Assembly (NCBI RefSeq): GCF_007741475.1
Contig: NZ_CP036261.1
Location: forward strand, 3,535,798-3,599,797
Source of the DNA: Rosistilla ulvae
GTDB lineage: Bacteria > Planctomycetota > Planctomycetia > Pirellulales > Pirellulaceae
DNA: 64,000 nt
Direction of reading: 5' to 3'
A program made the position numbers and the translations under genes. Under the pieces are notes generated by a model, which saw only the letters and a list, made by a program, of their open reading frames with translations, was not told where the DNA came from and did no database searches. Shown here one piece after another: positions 20,634-29,106 of the stretch; within the stretch, counting starts at the first letter, position 1; each line of letters starts with the position of its first letter.

Positions 20634-22436
20634 TCAACGTTCGTACGAAAGCAAGAACTTCGACCGCTCCTCGGCGAACTTGCGCAGCGACATCGGTTGG
20701 TCCGCTTTGGGGGCGTCGCTGGTTGTTGCGTTCTGGAACGCTTCGTAGGGTGAGAGCTTCCGCGTGTCGGCTTTGACCAACGGATCGATGAGATTTCGAT
20801 ACTCTTCAACCATCGGCCCCAGTTGATCCCAAGCGACCGAATCTGCGGCGATCTCACGCACGTATTGCATGTAACGCGTTCGCAGTTCGGGGACCGCTAG
20901 CAGTCGGCTGCGCAGTGGCATCCGATCGCTGTCGAGTCCGATCAAGGGATTGGTGTCGACACCACCGCCGCGCGGTCCACGTCCTCCAGGTCCACGTCCC
21001 ATACCTCCACCGGGCCCGCCAAAGCCACCGGGACCGCCGGGGCCACCAAAACCTTCAGGTCCGCCGGGGCCTGCAAAACCGTCGGGCCCTCCAAATCCAC
21101 CACGCCCCTCGGGGCCTCCGCGGCGGCCGGGCTCAAATTCGCGACCGGGACCAAATTCTGGAGGTCCACCGCGGCCGAACTGCTCGCCGCGTCCTGGTCC
21201 GCGTCCGGGGCCGTCGCGACCGTCACGTCCCGGTCGTGGACCGCCGTGCCCCGCCAATCCGAACCCTTCGTTCATGTCGTGCGGGATGATGTGGAATTTC
21301 CCATCCTTGCCGCGGAACAGGTTGTAATCGCTGGCGCGCGTCCAGTATCCGTCGCCGTTGAGGAGCACGACGTCCAGAGCCAGGAATTTTAGCGTCTCAT
21401 CGATGTCGAGGATCGGTTCCAGTGCGGCGACCAATTGTTCCGGCGGCGTTTCGTTCAGCGTCTTGCACAATTCGATCAGCGCCTGCCATTCCTTCTCGCC
21501 ATCGTTGGACTTCATCTCGAACCGCGCCTTGTACTCGGCCAAGTCGTCTCCCAGGTAACGCAACCCGCCATCGGCGCCTGGGTTGCCGGGAACCTTCCAG
21601 CGGGTTCCCTTCGACCCGTCGTAGTTCTCCTTCAGAAACGTCTTGTCGAACTGTTGCACGCTGTTGTACAGCCCCCAGCTCTCCCCATTAACGACCACGT
21701 GGACAAAGTTCGCTTTGGGCGCCGGAATGTATTTGCGAACTATCTGCGAGTAGACAACGCTACTCATCATCGAAGGATCGCCGTGACAGTTGAGCAAATT
21801 CAACGTCTTGTAGCCGCCGATTCGCTGGTCCTCGTCGATCGTATCCAATGAAACGTTGAACGAACGCTTGGATCCACGCGGAACATGCCCGAACGAAGAG
21901 GCACCTCGAAAGTGTACGCCGACACCTTCGTATGTCTTCCCGTCGACGATCATCGTCGCAGGAACGTCGACATCGGTGCCGTGGAATTCTTCTAGCTCCG
22001 TTTCCCACTCGTCGTTTTCAAATTCCAGGAAGACCGTTCGCAGGACGCTGGGATCGTAGAGCGGCTTGTCGGGATAGACGGCGACATCGGCAACCTCCAC
22101 CTTCGTACCTGGGGTTCCCGGTTCGGATTGCCCACCGGGACCGCGACCTCTGCCCCCCGGGCCTCCAGGACCACCACGGCCTCGTCGCTCGCCTTCCGTC
22201 GCGGCATCCGACGCAATCGCTTTGCGAGCGACTTGGCGTTCATCGGCGTTAAGCCATCCGTTGCCGTCGACATCGTATTGCTTCACAATCTTTCGCTCTT
22301 CGCGGTTGGGGCCTCCAGGCCCGCCGGGACCGCCTGGTCCAAAGCCAAACATGCCGGGGCGTTGGGCGTAGACGATGCCGGCGGCAATCGCTCCCAACGG
22401 GACCAGAAACAGTAGCGAACGAACGTTTTTTTTCAT
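20634..22436 (-). CDS. CotH-type kinase with EF-hand-like and Gly-Pro-rich segments
   Basis: 600 residues from ATG 22436, which has ACAGGTG upstream; ATG 22457 is in frame. The signal segment is MKKNVRSLLFLVPLGAIAAG. Residues 55-66 form an EF-hand loop (DVDGNGWLNADE). The CotH kinase-like fold spans about 115-395, with RGASSFGHVPRGSKRSFNV, NGESWGLYNSVQQFDKTFL and the late acidic site DYNLFRGKDGKFHIIPHDMNEGFG. Residues about 399-495 are a Gly/Pro/Arg-rich low-complexity block, with shorter GGPGGP runs near 34-43 and 90-105. CotH proteins are atypical kinases first described in spore coats; outside spore-formers they often lie beside VTC and DUF4956 genes, as here. Confidence 0.88.
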   Translation of the reverse strand: MKKNVRSLLFLVPLGAIAAGIVYAQRPGMFGFGPGGPGGPGGPNREERKIVKQYDVDGNGWLNADERQVARKAIASDAATEGERRGRGGPGGPGGRGRGPGGQSEPGTPGTKVEVADVAVYPDKPLYDPSVLRTVFLEFENDEWETELEEFHGTDVDVPATMIVDGKTYEGVGVHFRGASSFGHVPRGSKRSFNVSLDTIDEDQRIGGYKTLNLLNCHGDPSMMSSVVYSQIVRKYIPAPKANFVHVVVNGESWGLYNSVQQFDKTFLKENYDGSKGTRWKVPGNPGADGGLRYLGDDLAEYKARFEMKSNDGEKEWQALIELCKTLNETPPEQLVAALEPILDIDETLKFLALDVVLLNGDGYWTRASDYNLFRGKDGKFHIIPHDMNEGFGLAGHGGPRPGRDGRDGPGRGPGRGEQFGRGGPPEFGPGREFEPGRRGGPEGRGGFGGPDGFAGPGGPEGFGGPGGPGGFGGPGGGMGRGPGGRGPRGGGVDTNPLIGLDSDRMPLRSRLLAVPELRTRYMQYVREIAADSVAWDQLGPMVEEYRNLIDPLVKADTRKLSPYEAFQNATTSDAPKADQPMSLRKFAEERSKFLLSYER

Positions 22437-22482
22437 GTTGGCACCTGTGGTGTTCATTGGTTGAAGAGTGATGGGAAGCTAA

Positions 22483-23178
22483 TTAGCGAGCCGGGCGAAG
22501 ATCGACACTCTGGACTCCTTCGAGAAGGTTCAGGCGGTTGAGGACTTCGACCGGATCGATGTCGGGACGGAGGCGAACTCGGTACTGCAGATCGAGCGAC
22601 GCTCCCTGTTTGCTTGTCGATCCGGAGGTGAACTCGACCTTGCTCATCAGGGCGTCAAAGACCTCGTGGAACAACAGTTGTGGATCGCGTCCGACCGCCA
22701 ACCGAATCTCGAGCCTGGTGTCCTGGGGCGTGACTGGACCGCTATTGCCACCGCGGGGGCGGACCAAAGCTGCGGCCAATCCCATCACGCTGATACCTAC
22801 TAACGCGACAGTGATCTGATCGGCGCCGACAGCCATCCCTACCAGGACTGCAAAGATCACAAACGTGATGTCGTACGTATCGTCGACGACGGTGCGGAAG
22901 CGGACGATCGACAGAGCCCCAACCAGTCCGAAGGCCCACGCGACGTTCTGCCCGATCACCAGTGGCAGCATCGCACACAGGATCGATAGCAGCACCAAAG
23001 TCGGCGGGAAGGTCGGCAGGAACTTTTCTCGCGGCCGGACGGCCCAGTAGATCGCGGCGATCGCGCATCCGCACAGGAAGGCGGTCCCCAGACGCAACGC
23101 CATCTGCAATGCACTGCTATCGTTTGGCGTGCCAAGCAATTGGGAGGGATCGACCGATAGGGTTAGCCAAGTTGGCAT
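22483..23178 (-). CDS. DUF4956 membrane protein
   Basis: 231 residues with four predicted membrane helices (about 27-47, 55-76, 78-90 and 104-140) and a soluble C-terminal domain of about 80 residues. The motif GLVGALSIVRFRTVVDDTYDITFVIFAVLVGMAVGA is the DUF4956 hallmark. The start overlaps the end of the VTC-domain gene by 16 bp, implying coupled translation, and the CotH gene follows 46 bp later. Function unknown; the conserved trio suggests the membrane component of one machinery. Confidence 0.92.
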   Translation of the reverse strand: MPTWLTLSVDPSQLLGTPNDSSALQMALRLGTAFLCGCAIAAIYWAVRPREKFLPTFPPTLVLLSILCAMLPLVIGQNVAWAFGLVGALSIVRFRTVVDDTYDITFVIFAVLVGMAVGADQITVALVGISVMGLAAALVRPRGGNSGPVTPQDTRLEIRLAVGRDPQLLFHEVFDALMSKVEFTSGSTSKQGASLDLQYRVRLRPDIDPVEVLNRLNLLEGVQSVDLRPAR

Positions 23179-23900
23179 TGGATGGTTTCCTTGTTGAGTG
23201 TGCCGACTTGGTTTGGGGATGCAACGGAATTCGCTTCGGTTGACGCGAGCCGCTGTTGGGCCAGCGTCATCAAGGTCGTCGGTTGAACCGGCAACAACTG
23301 GAATTTATAAAGCAGTCGCTTAAAACGCAGCGGCAGCGCGTCGGCGAATTTCATCCGCAAGAAGTTTGATTGAAGCGAAACAAAGCCGGCGTCTTGGTCG
23401 CTGTTGGCGAGCGTGTCGTAGGATGTTGGCGTTTTAAGACGGATGTTTCGATCCAAAGTCAATCGGCAGTTGTCGGATGCTTCAGGGAACAAGACGGTAC
23501 GCTCGAAGCCAACGTTCAAGCACGCACTCAATTGCTTTTTGACAATTTCTTTGTGGAACCATTTGCCGGGCCACTTTTTGTCGACGTTCACCGAATCGAG
23601 CCGCGGCAAGTCGTTGGCATCGACGTGCGTTTGGCGAAGCGAGGCGAGATCATCCTTCCAACGCTTGCACTCCAATGCGACTGCTCCGCAACAGCCAAAA
23701 CGTCGGATGCGGTACTGTCGCGATTTAGATGATGGTCTCTTCGAAGGCTTGCCGACGTAATAGCGATCCTCGAGGCAATCGACTGTCGAAAGCGGACCGC
23801 CGTCGCGGCGAACCGCTGTCAGTACGGCTTCGACCACGGCATCGGTCAAGAGAAACGTGTATTCCGAACGGGGGCTGTATTTCAAACGAATGACTCGCAA
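23163..23900 (-). CDS. VTC-domain (polyphosphate polymerase-like) protein, divergent
   Basis: 245 residues resembling the VTC catalytic tunnel domain. R-x-R and E-x-K-R strands are visible (QYRIRR, VALECKRWKDD), as are RLTLDRNIR and the C-terminal MKFADALPLRFKRLL. Several positions usually basic or acidic in active members look changed: the C-terminal LE(I/V)K strand reads LRMK and the usual SKY is not found. Polyphosphate synthesis is therefore doubtful. The start must be TTG 23900, because no ATG or GTG lies between the upstream in-frame stop and the conserved region. The stop region overlaps the DUF4956 start. Confidence 0.8.
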   Translation of the reverse strand: MRVIRLKYSPRSEYTFLLTDAVVEAVLTAVRRDGGPLSTVDCLEDRYYVGKPSKRPSSKSRQYRIRRFGCCGAVALECKRWKDDLASLRQTHVDANDLPRLDSVNVDKKWPGKWFHKEIVKKQLSACLNVGFERTVLFPEASDNCRLTLDRNIRLKTPTSYDTLANSDQDAGFVSLQSNFLRMKFADALPLRFKRLLYKFQLLPVQPTTLMTLAQQRLASTEANSVASPNQVGTLNKETIQCQLG

Positions 23901-24000
23901 TGACGAACGCGGTTGAAGCGGCGGTGACGGATCACCCTTTCAACATGTAGTGCGTATCGAATTGCGGCAGTGGGCCAAGGAATCGAAGAAATCGATTGAA

Positions 24001-26346
24001 TTAGTCGGCGAGCCCAAGCGATCTGCGGCCGCGTTGCTGAAACGCCTCGAATTGAGGATCGATCTCGGGCGTTGCACCGGTCAGCATTTCCGTCGCCTCG
24101 CGATGCAGGATCACCATTTCGACGAAGTCGATCCACGGACCGGTGTTGCCCGATCGATCGACCACGTTGCCGGTCATCGTTCGCAACGCATCGTCGGCCA
24201 ACGCGAGTTCGGTTTCGGCTTGTGCGTCGTCACCCAACTGGTGATACGCCATCGCGCGCAGCGAATGGACCATCGTGCCGCTGGGGCCCCGCGAATGCGA
24301 CGCCAGCTCCAACCAACGCAACGCCTGCCTTGGCTGGCCGGCGCGCAATCTTGCCCAACCCGCGATGTATTGAAGGACGCTACGCGGAGCAAACATCGGC
24401 CTCCCTGGACCGTCATCGGGACCGCGAGGCCCGCCAGGTCGCGGGCCGTCGCGCTGGGGACCATCGGGGCGTCGGCCGCCAGGTTCCGGAGGACCGAAGC
24501 CGGGGCCGCCAAAACCGTTCGCTTCCGATTCGTCCAGTAGCGTTTCGCTATCGTCAGCCAAACGCTTCGCATCGGTTGCATTAAGCGGATCGATCAAGCA
24601 CGATCGCAGCGTATTAAACGTCAGCGGTCGCGTATCGTCTGCCGCCTGCTTCATCAATCGCGAATAGATTTCACGGTAGTCATCCGAGCGGCCGGTCACA
24701 TAAAAGAGTGCGGCGGCCCCTTCCCACTGCCGGCTGGCAAGAGGAGCTTCCAACCGCATCGCTTTGGAGAAATCTTCGGCTGCTTCGTCCCATAAACTCA
24801 ACCGAGCTCGCATCATCGCGCGTTGGAACCAAACCAGATAGTAGTTCGGAATCAGGTCGACCGCTTCGTTGAACTTCGCGTTCGCGGCCGCAAACTCTTC
24901 CGCGTTTTCGTTGGCAATCGCCTCGCTGACCAACTGATTGGCGTTCTTCAGATTGTCGGCGAACTGTTCGACTTCTTTGCGTGCTTCGATGGCGTCGCGA
25001 AGTGCCGATTCCTTTTCGTCCCGTTCGGCAACGGCTCGTGACGCTTGGTACAAACTGCCCGCCGTCCCCAACAACAGGGCGGTGGCGACGAGGGTAGCGG
25101 TCAGCAAGGCGGCCCGATTCCGCGCGGCGAACTTGCGCAGCCGATACGCTTTCGACGGCGGCCGAGCTTCGATCGGCACCGATTCGAGAAACCGCCGTAA
25201 GTCATCGCTCATCGCCGACGAAGATTCGTAGCGGCGAGTGCGATCCTTCTCGACAGCTTTCATTACGATCCAGTCCAAGTCGGTTGGGATCGCTTCACGC
25301 TGTTTCGCCACCGTCAGTTCGACGTGCGTTCGAGGTTGGACGGTGGTGTTGGTGTCGGCCGCTTTAATCGTTGTCAGTCGGATGCTCGGCCGCGGCGGCT
25401 GTTCTTCGCGAATGATTCGCCGCATCTCATCGTATCCCGCCGTTTCCAGGCGGTTCCGATCGAATGGCGTCGTCCCCGTCAGAAGTTCATACAACAGCAC
25501 ACCCAGCGAATAGATGTCGCTGCGTGTATCGACGTCCAAACCGCTCATCGCCGCCTGTTCGGGGCTCATGTACAGCGGCGTACCGATCATCGCGTAGAAC
25601 TGCGTATAGATCGTCTGGTCGGTCAGGTTTTGGCCGATCGCTTTGGCGACGCCGAAATCGATCACCTTCACCACCGGCTTGTCGTCGTGCATCGTGACCA
25701 TCACGTTGGACGGCTTTATGTCGCGGTGGATGACTCCCTTTTGGTGCGCGTGCTGGGTGGCGGCACAGACGTCGCGAAACAGTTCCAATCGCTGCCGCAG
25801 CGGCATCGCATGTTGGTCGCAGAACTTCGTGATCGGCAGCCCTTTGACAAGTTCCATCACAAAGTAGGGACGGGCGTCGTCGGTCACTCCCGCGTCGAAG
25901 ACCCTTGCGATATTGGGATGGTCCATGATCGCTACGGCTTGCCGTTCGGCGTCGAACCGAGCCAGGATCTGCTGGGACGCCATCCCCGGTTTGATGATCT
26001 TCAGGGCGACCTTGCGGCGGACCGGCTTTTCTTGCTGAGCGACAAAGACGAGGCCAAATCCTCCTTCGCCGATCTGTTCCATCAAGCGGTAGGGACCGAT
26101 CGTCGCCCCGATGTGGCTGGAGCTTTGAACGGCGGGGGCGTCGAGTGTTTCGTCCATCTGCACAGGCGAAAGAGGCGGACGATCCAAGGCGTTGCCGGGA
26201 CGATCATGCGCCGCCAGCAACGCTTCGACCTCGGACCGCAGCTGCGCATCGTCGCCGCACGCGTCGCGCAGGTAGGCGGCTCGCTGATCGGGTTCCTCGC
26301 GATCGAGCGCTTCCAGGAAGATCGTTTGTTGACTGGGATTGGGCAT
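24001..26346 (-). CDS. Membrane Ser/Thr protein kinase with C-terminal TPR-like domain
   Basis: 781 residues. An N-terminal acidic segment of about 80 residues precedes a PknB-type kinase domain: IGEGGFGLVF (92-101), K116 in VALKIIK, HRDIKPSN (H207-D209), DFG at 230-232 and MSPEQA. One transmembrane helix lies near residue 425 (LLTATLVATALLLGTAGSLY), followed by a coiled coil and a TPR-like helical domain (WDEAAEDFSKAMRL). A Gly-Pro-Arg-rich insert at about 612-650 resembles the CotH low-complexity block. It lies 62 bp after an ECF sigma gene on the same strand. Such ECF/kinase pairs are known in planctomycetes and suggest kinase control of the sigma factor. Confidence 0.93.
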   Translation of the reverse strand: MPNPSQQTIFLEALDREEPDQRAAYLRDACGDDAQLRSEVEALLAAHDRPGNALDRPPLSPVQMDETLDAPAVQSSSHIGATIGPYRLMEQIGEGGFGLVFVAQQEKPVRRKVALKIIKPGMASQQILARFDAERQAVAIMDHPNIARVFDAGVTDDARPYFVMELVKGLPITKFCDQHAMPLRQRLELFRDVCAATQHAHQKGVIHRDIKPSNVMVTMHDDKPVVKVIDFGVAKAIGQNLTDQTIYTQFYAMIGTPLYMSPEQAAMSGLDVDTRSDIYSLGVLLYELLTGTTPFDRNRLETAGYDEMRRIIREEQPPRPSIRLTTIKAADTNTTVQPRTHVELTVAKQREAIPTDLDWIVMKAVEKDRTRRYESSSAMSDDLRRFLESVPIEARPPSKAYRLRKFAARNRAALLTATLVATALLLGTAGSLYQASRAVAERDEKESALRDAIEARKEVEQFADNLKNANQLVSEAIANENAEEFAAANAKFNEAVDLIPNYYLVWFQRAMMRARLSLWDEAAEDFSKAMRLEAPLASRQWEGAAALFYVTGRSDDYREIYSRLMKQAADDTRPLTFNTLRSCLIDPLNATDAKRLADDSETLLDESEANGFGGPGFGPPEPGGRRPDGPQRDGPRPGGPRGPDDGPGRPMFAPRSVLQYIAGWARLRAGQPRQALRWLELASHSRGPSGTMVHSLRAMAYHQLGDDAQAETELALADDALRTMTGNVVDRSGNTGPWIDFVEMVILHREATEMLTGATPEIDPQFEAFQQRGRRSLGLAD

Positions 26347-26408
26347 AACTTGTATTGCGTCAAACCCGATCGCAAAGGGACAGAAAATCCCCGCAAATCT
26401 TCGCGTTG

Positions 26409-26972
26409 TTATTCGCCGTCCATTTGATTGCGAAGCCAAGCTCGGGCGTAGGTCCAGTTTCGCTTGACGGTCCGCGACGAAACGCCTAGCACGACGGCGG
26501 TTTCGTCGATCGTCATCCCCGTGAAATAACGCAGCTCGACCAACTTGGCCAACCGAGCATCGTGATCCTGCAGCTTGATCAATGCTTCGTTGAGAGCCAG
26601 CAGCGTCTCGTCGTCCTGAGGGCAAACCGCGGCGTCGTTCTCGCCAAGGTCCGCCCGCACCATCCCGCCACCACGTTTCTCCGCGTTCCGTCGGCGAGCG
26701 CTTTCGATAAGGATCCGCCGCATCGATTCTGCAGCGGCGGCAAAGAAGTGTTCCCGGCCATTCCATTTCTGCCGGTCGGTTCCGCCGACTAGCCGCATGA
26801 ACGCTTCGTGGACCAGGGCTGTCGGTTGCAGCGTGTGCCCCGCCTTCTCGCGAGTCATCCGGCTGGCAGCCAAGCGACGCAGTTCCTGATAGACGATCGG
26901 CAACAACTGCTCCGCAGCCTGCTGATCCCCGTTGTCGATCGCTTCGAGAATGTTCGTGACGTCGCTGTTCAT
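26409..26972 (-). CDS. ECF sigma factor (kinase-associated planctomycete type)
   Basis: 187 residues from ATG 26972, preceded by a strong GGAGGA site; the longer frame to 27125 has no comparable signal. Region 2 includes the short helix QELRRLAASRMTREKAGHTLQPTALVHEAFMRLVG, typical of the sigma-70-like ECF group annotated TIGR02999. Region 4 is VELRYFTGMTIDETAVVLGVSSRTVKRNWTYARAWL, the -35-reading helix-turn-helix. No anti-sigma gene is adjacent; the downstream Ser/Thr kinase is the likely regulator by analogy with known ECF-kinase pairs. Confidence 0.93.
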   Translation of the reverse strand: MNSDVTNILEAIDNGDQQAAEQLLPIVYQELRRLAASRMTREKAGHTLQPTALVHEAFMRLVGGTDRQKWNGREHFFAAAAESMRRILIESARRRNAEKRGGGMVRADLGENDAAVCPQDDETLLALNEALIKLQDHDARLAKLVELRYFTGMTIDETAVVLGVSSRTVKRNWTYARAWLRNQMDGE

Positions 26973-27155
26973 TCCTCCATCGTAACCGATCGCAAAAGAT
27001 CGCCATACGTTGGCAGGGGCTGGAACGACGCGATTCCGCCGACGGTACCAAGCATTGTGCAAGTCGTACCGCATGTCCTGCCAGCGTGGGCGGGCCGAGG
27101 CAGCCGTAGCTGATGCTGCCCCCACAGCATGGAGGCAGCGGCAACAATTGATTCG

Positions 27156-28724
27156 CTATTTCAGCCAGTCGGGGACGGAATCATCGGCTCGCCATTTTTC
27201 GATCCGCCGATCCAAAGCGTCCCCTTTCCAGGTGTCGCTGCCGGCGGGGAGTTTGTCTTCCTTGGGAATCCAGCGGCGGTGCTGGTCGATGATCTCCGCG
27301 AAGCCTTCTTTTCCGATCAGGTTCGTCCGTTCGGCGGCATCGCTGAGATGATCGTAAAGTTCTTCGCTGCCGTCACGATAACGGATGTACCGCCAGTCGT
27401 CGCTGCGAACCGCGTAGTTCCCGTAATACCAATTGATGAGAACGGGGTTCTCTCGCGTTTGACTCGGATCGCGAATCAACGGCAGCAGGCTCTCTCCGTC
27501 CAACGCCGTCGCAGCGGGCAGTCCACAGACGTCGACAAGCGTCGGGTAGAGATCCAACAGACTGACCGCTTCGGCGGATTGTGTCGCAGGTTTCGAGACG
27601 CCGGGAACTTTGAAGGCCAGCGGCACACGAGTCGCCTCTTCCCATAGAGCTTGCTTTCGCCAGTGTTTCTTTTCGCCGAGATGTTGGCCGTGGTCGGACC
27701 ACAACACAACGATCGTGTTGTCGGCATACGGGCTATTCGCCAACGCATCCAACACCTTGCCCGCTTGGGCGTCGACAAACGACACGCAGGCTAAATATCC
27801 GTAAACCAATTCGCGCCAATAGGTGTCGCTTAGGTTCACAACCGCGTGGTGATCTCCCGAACGCAGCGTCCCGAAGGCGATCGATTTGCCCATCATCGGG
27901 ATGTCCGCCATCTCATCGTCGGGAACGTCCGGGACGACGATCTCGTCGAGATCGTACAGATCGAAGAACTCTTTGGGAGCCGTGTAGGGAACGTGGGGGC
28001 GAACAAACCCAACCGCCATGAAGAAGGGCTTGTCGTGCTTTTGCTGCAATTGGTCGACGGCCCACTCGGCGATCAGTTCGTCGTACATCTTCCCACCGGG
28101 CATGTCATCGCGATCCAAGGCTCCGTAGCAAAGGGAGTTACCGTCGGCATACTTCTTGCCGTAACGATCGATGATCTGGCTGCCGTTTTTTGGAAAGGGA
28201 TAAAACTTCGTTCCGCCGTACCCCTCGCCGCGAGCTCGCAATTTCTTGGAGATCTTGTAGTTTGGGCCGGTGACGTTCCAAAAGTCATCGGTCCGCTCGC
28301 GGTAATCCGAGACGCCTTGATGAAACACCTTGCCGACCGCAAGCGTCTCATAGCCGTTGTCCTTAAAATGCTGCGGTAGCATCTTGTGTTGCCCCATCAC
28401 CTGGTCGTAAGTCCGACGCATGGCCGCTGTGGAGCTATACCAACCGGTTGTACTGGGGTGCAGACCACTCAAAACCGAATTTCGTGAAGCTGTACAGACG
28501 GGCTGGGAACAATGCGCATTGGTGAACAGGATCCCCTGCTCGCATAACTTGTCCAGGTTGGGCGTCTTCGCTTGCACGTTGCCTCCCATCGCTCCGGTCC
28601 AATCGTTCAAATCATCGATCGATATGAACAACACGTTGGGCGGTGAGGCGGAGTCCGCTGCGGTTGCCACCGTGCTCGCGAGCGTTGAAAACAAAAGAGC
28701 AGCCAGAATCAGAACGATGCGCAT
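27156..28724 (-). CDS. Secreted sulfatase (iduronate/choline-sulfatase type)
   Basis: 522 residues with a signal peptide (1-23). Metal-binding strand NVLFISIDDLNDW. The formylglycine site is C77-T-A-S-R81, with Ala where Pro is usual; CxAxR is still within the minimal maturation motif. GKVFHQG and VLWSDHGQHLGEKKHW give other active-site residues. The layout is that of family S1 sulfatases acting on sulfated polysaccharides in the periplasm. It is divergent from the next sulfatase across a 382-bp gap in which I see no gene. Confidence 0.92.
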   Translation of the reverse strand: MRIVLILAALLFSTLASTVATAADSASPPNVLFISIDDLNDWTGAMGGNVQAKTPNLDKLCEQGILFTNAHCSQPVCTASRNSVLSGLHPSTTGWYSSTAAMRRTYDQVMGQHKMLPQHFKDNGYETLAVGKVFHQGVSDYRERTDDFWNVTGPNYKISKKLRARGEGYGGTKFYPFPKNGSQIIDRYGKKYADGNSLCYGALDRDDMPGGKMYDELIAEWAVDQLQQKHDKPFFMAVGFVRPHVPYTAPKEFFDLYDLDEIVVPDVPDDEMADIPMMGKSIAFGTLRSGDHHAVVNLSDTYWRELVYGYLACVSFVDAQAGKVLDALANSPYADNTIVVLWSDHGQHLGEKKHWRKQALWEEATRVPLAFKVPGVSKPATQSAEAVSLLDLYPTLVDVCGLPAATALDGESLLPLIRDPSQTRENPVLINWYYGNYAVRSDDWRYIRYRDGSEELYDHLSDAAERTNLIGKEGFAEIIDQHRRWIPKEDKLPAGSDTWKGDALDRRIEKWRADDSVPDWLK

Positions 28725-29106
28725 CAGAAAAATCCTTGCGTGCAGACCCGCTGGGCGGGAAGATAAGTGGCAACAAAGAGGTCCTAACGTGGACTAGGGC
28801 ACCGTAGTCTACAGCGTCCAGGCTTTCTGTGCACGCCCACGATCGGCACAGTGCAGGGCTATTTTGTGTTCAAACTGGATCGTCCTTGGAAATCGAAACG
28901 CGACGTGTCAGCAAGCGATCGGCACTCTCACTCGCTCACCCGTCGGGTTACAAAAAGTGTACAGACTCGAAGGCGTTCGCAGCGGCCGGCCGACGGTTGT
29001 TCGCCTCGTTCTGACAGCATCCGTGGTACGATGTCGTGCCCCAAATACGAGATTCACCGCACCGTTGCCGACCGCGACGGTGCCGCAGCATTCTGGAGTC
29101 ACCCCA

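Noticed and set aside
20915-21327. Pro/Arg-rich ORFs in the CotH low-complexity block
   Set aside because: Reverse-strand reading of GGP codons gives artificial PGPP sequence.
20634-22457. Collagen-like protein call for the GGP-rich gene
   Set aside because: The Gly-Pro runs are confined to blocks; the central part is a CotH kinase domain.
25324-26427. 367-aa + strand ORF opposite the kinase
   Set aside because: Antisense shadow; His/Arg-rich with no domain.
26347-27147. N-terminal extension of the Ser/Thr kinase to 27147
   Set aside because: It overlaps the sigma factor gene completely and reads as Arg-rich shadow; the real start is ATG 26346.
28864-29106. N-terminal extension of the sulfatase to 28864
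   Set aside because: The signal peptide starts at ATG 29107; the extension is not protein-like.
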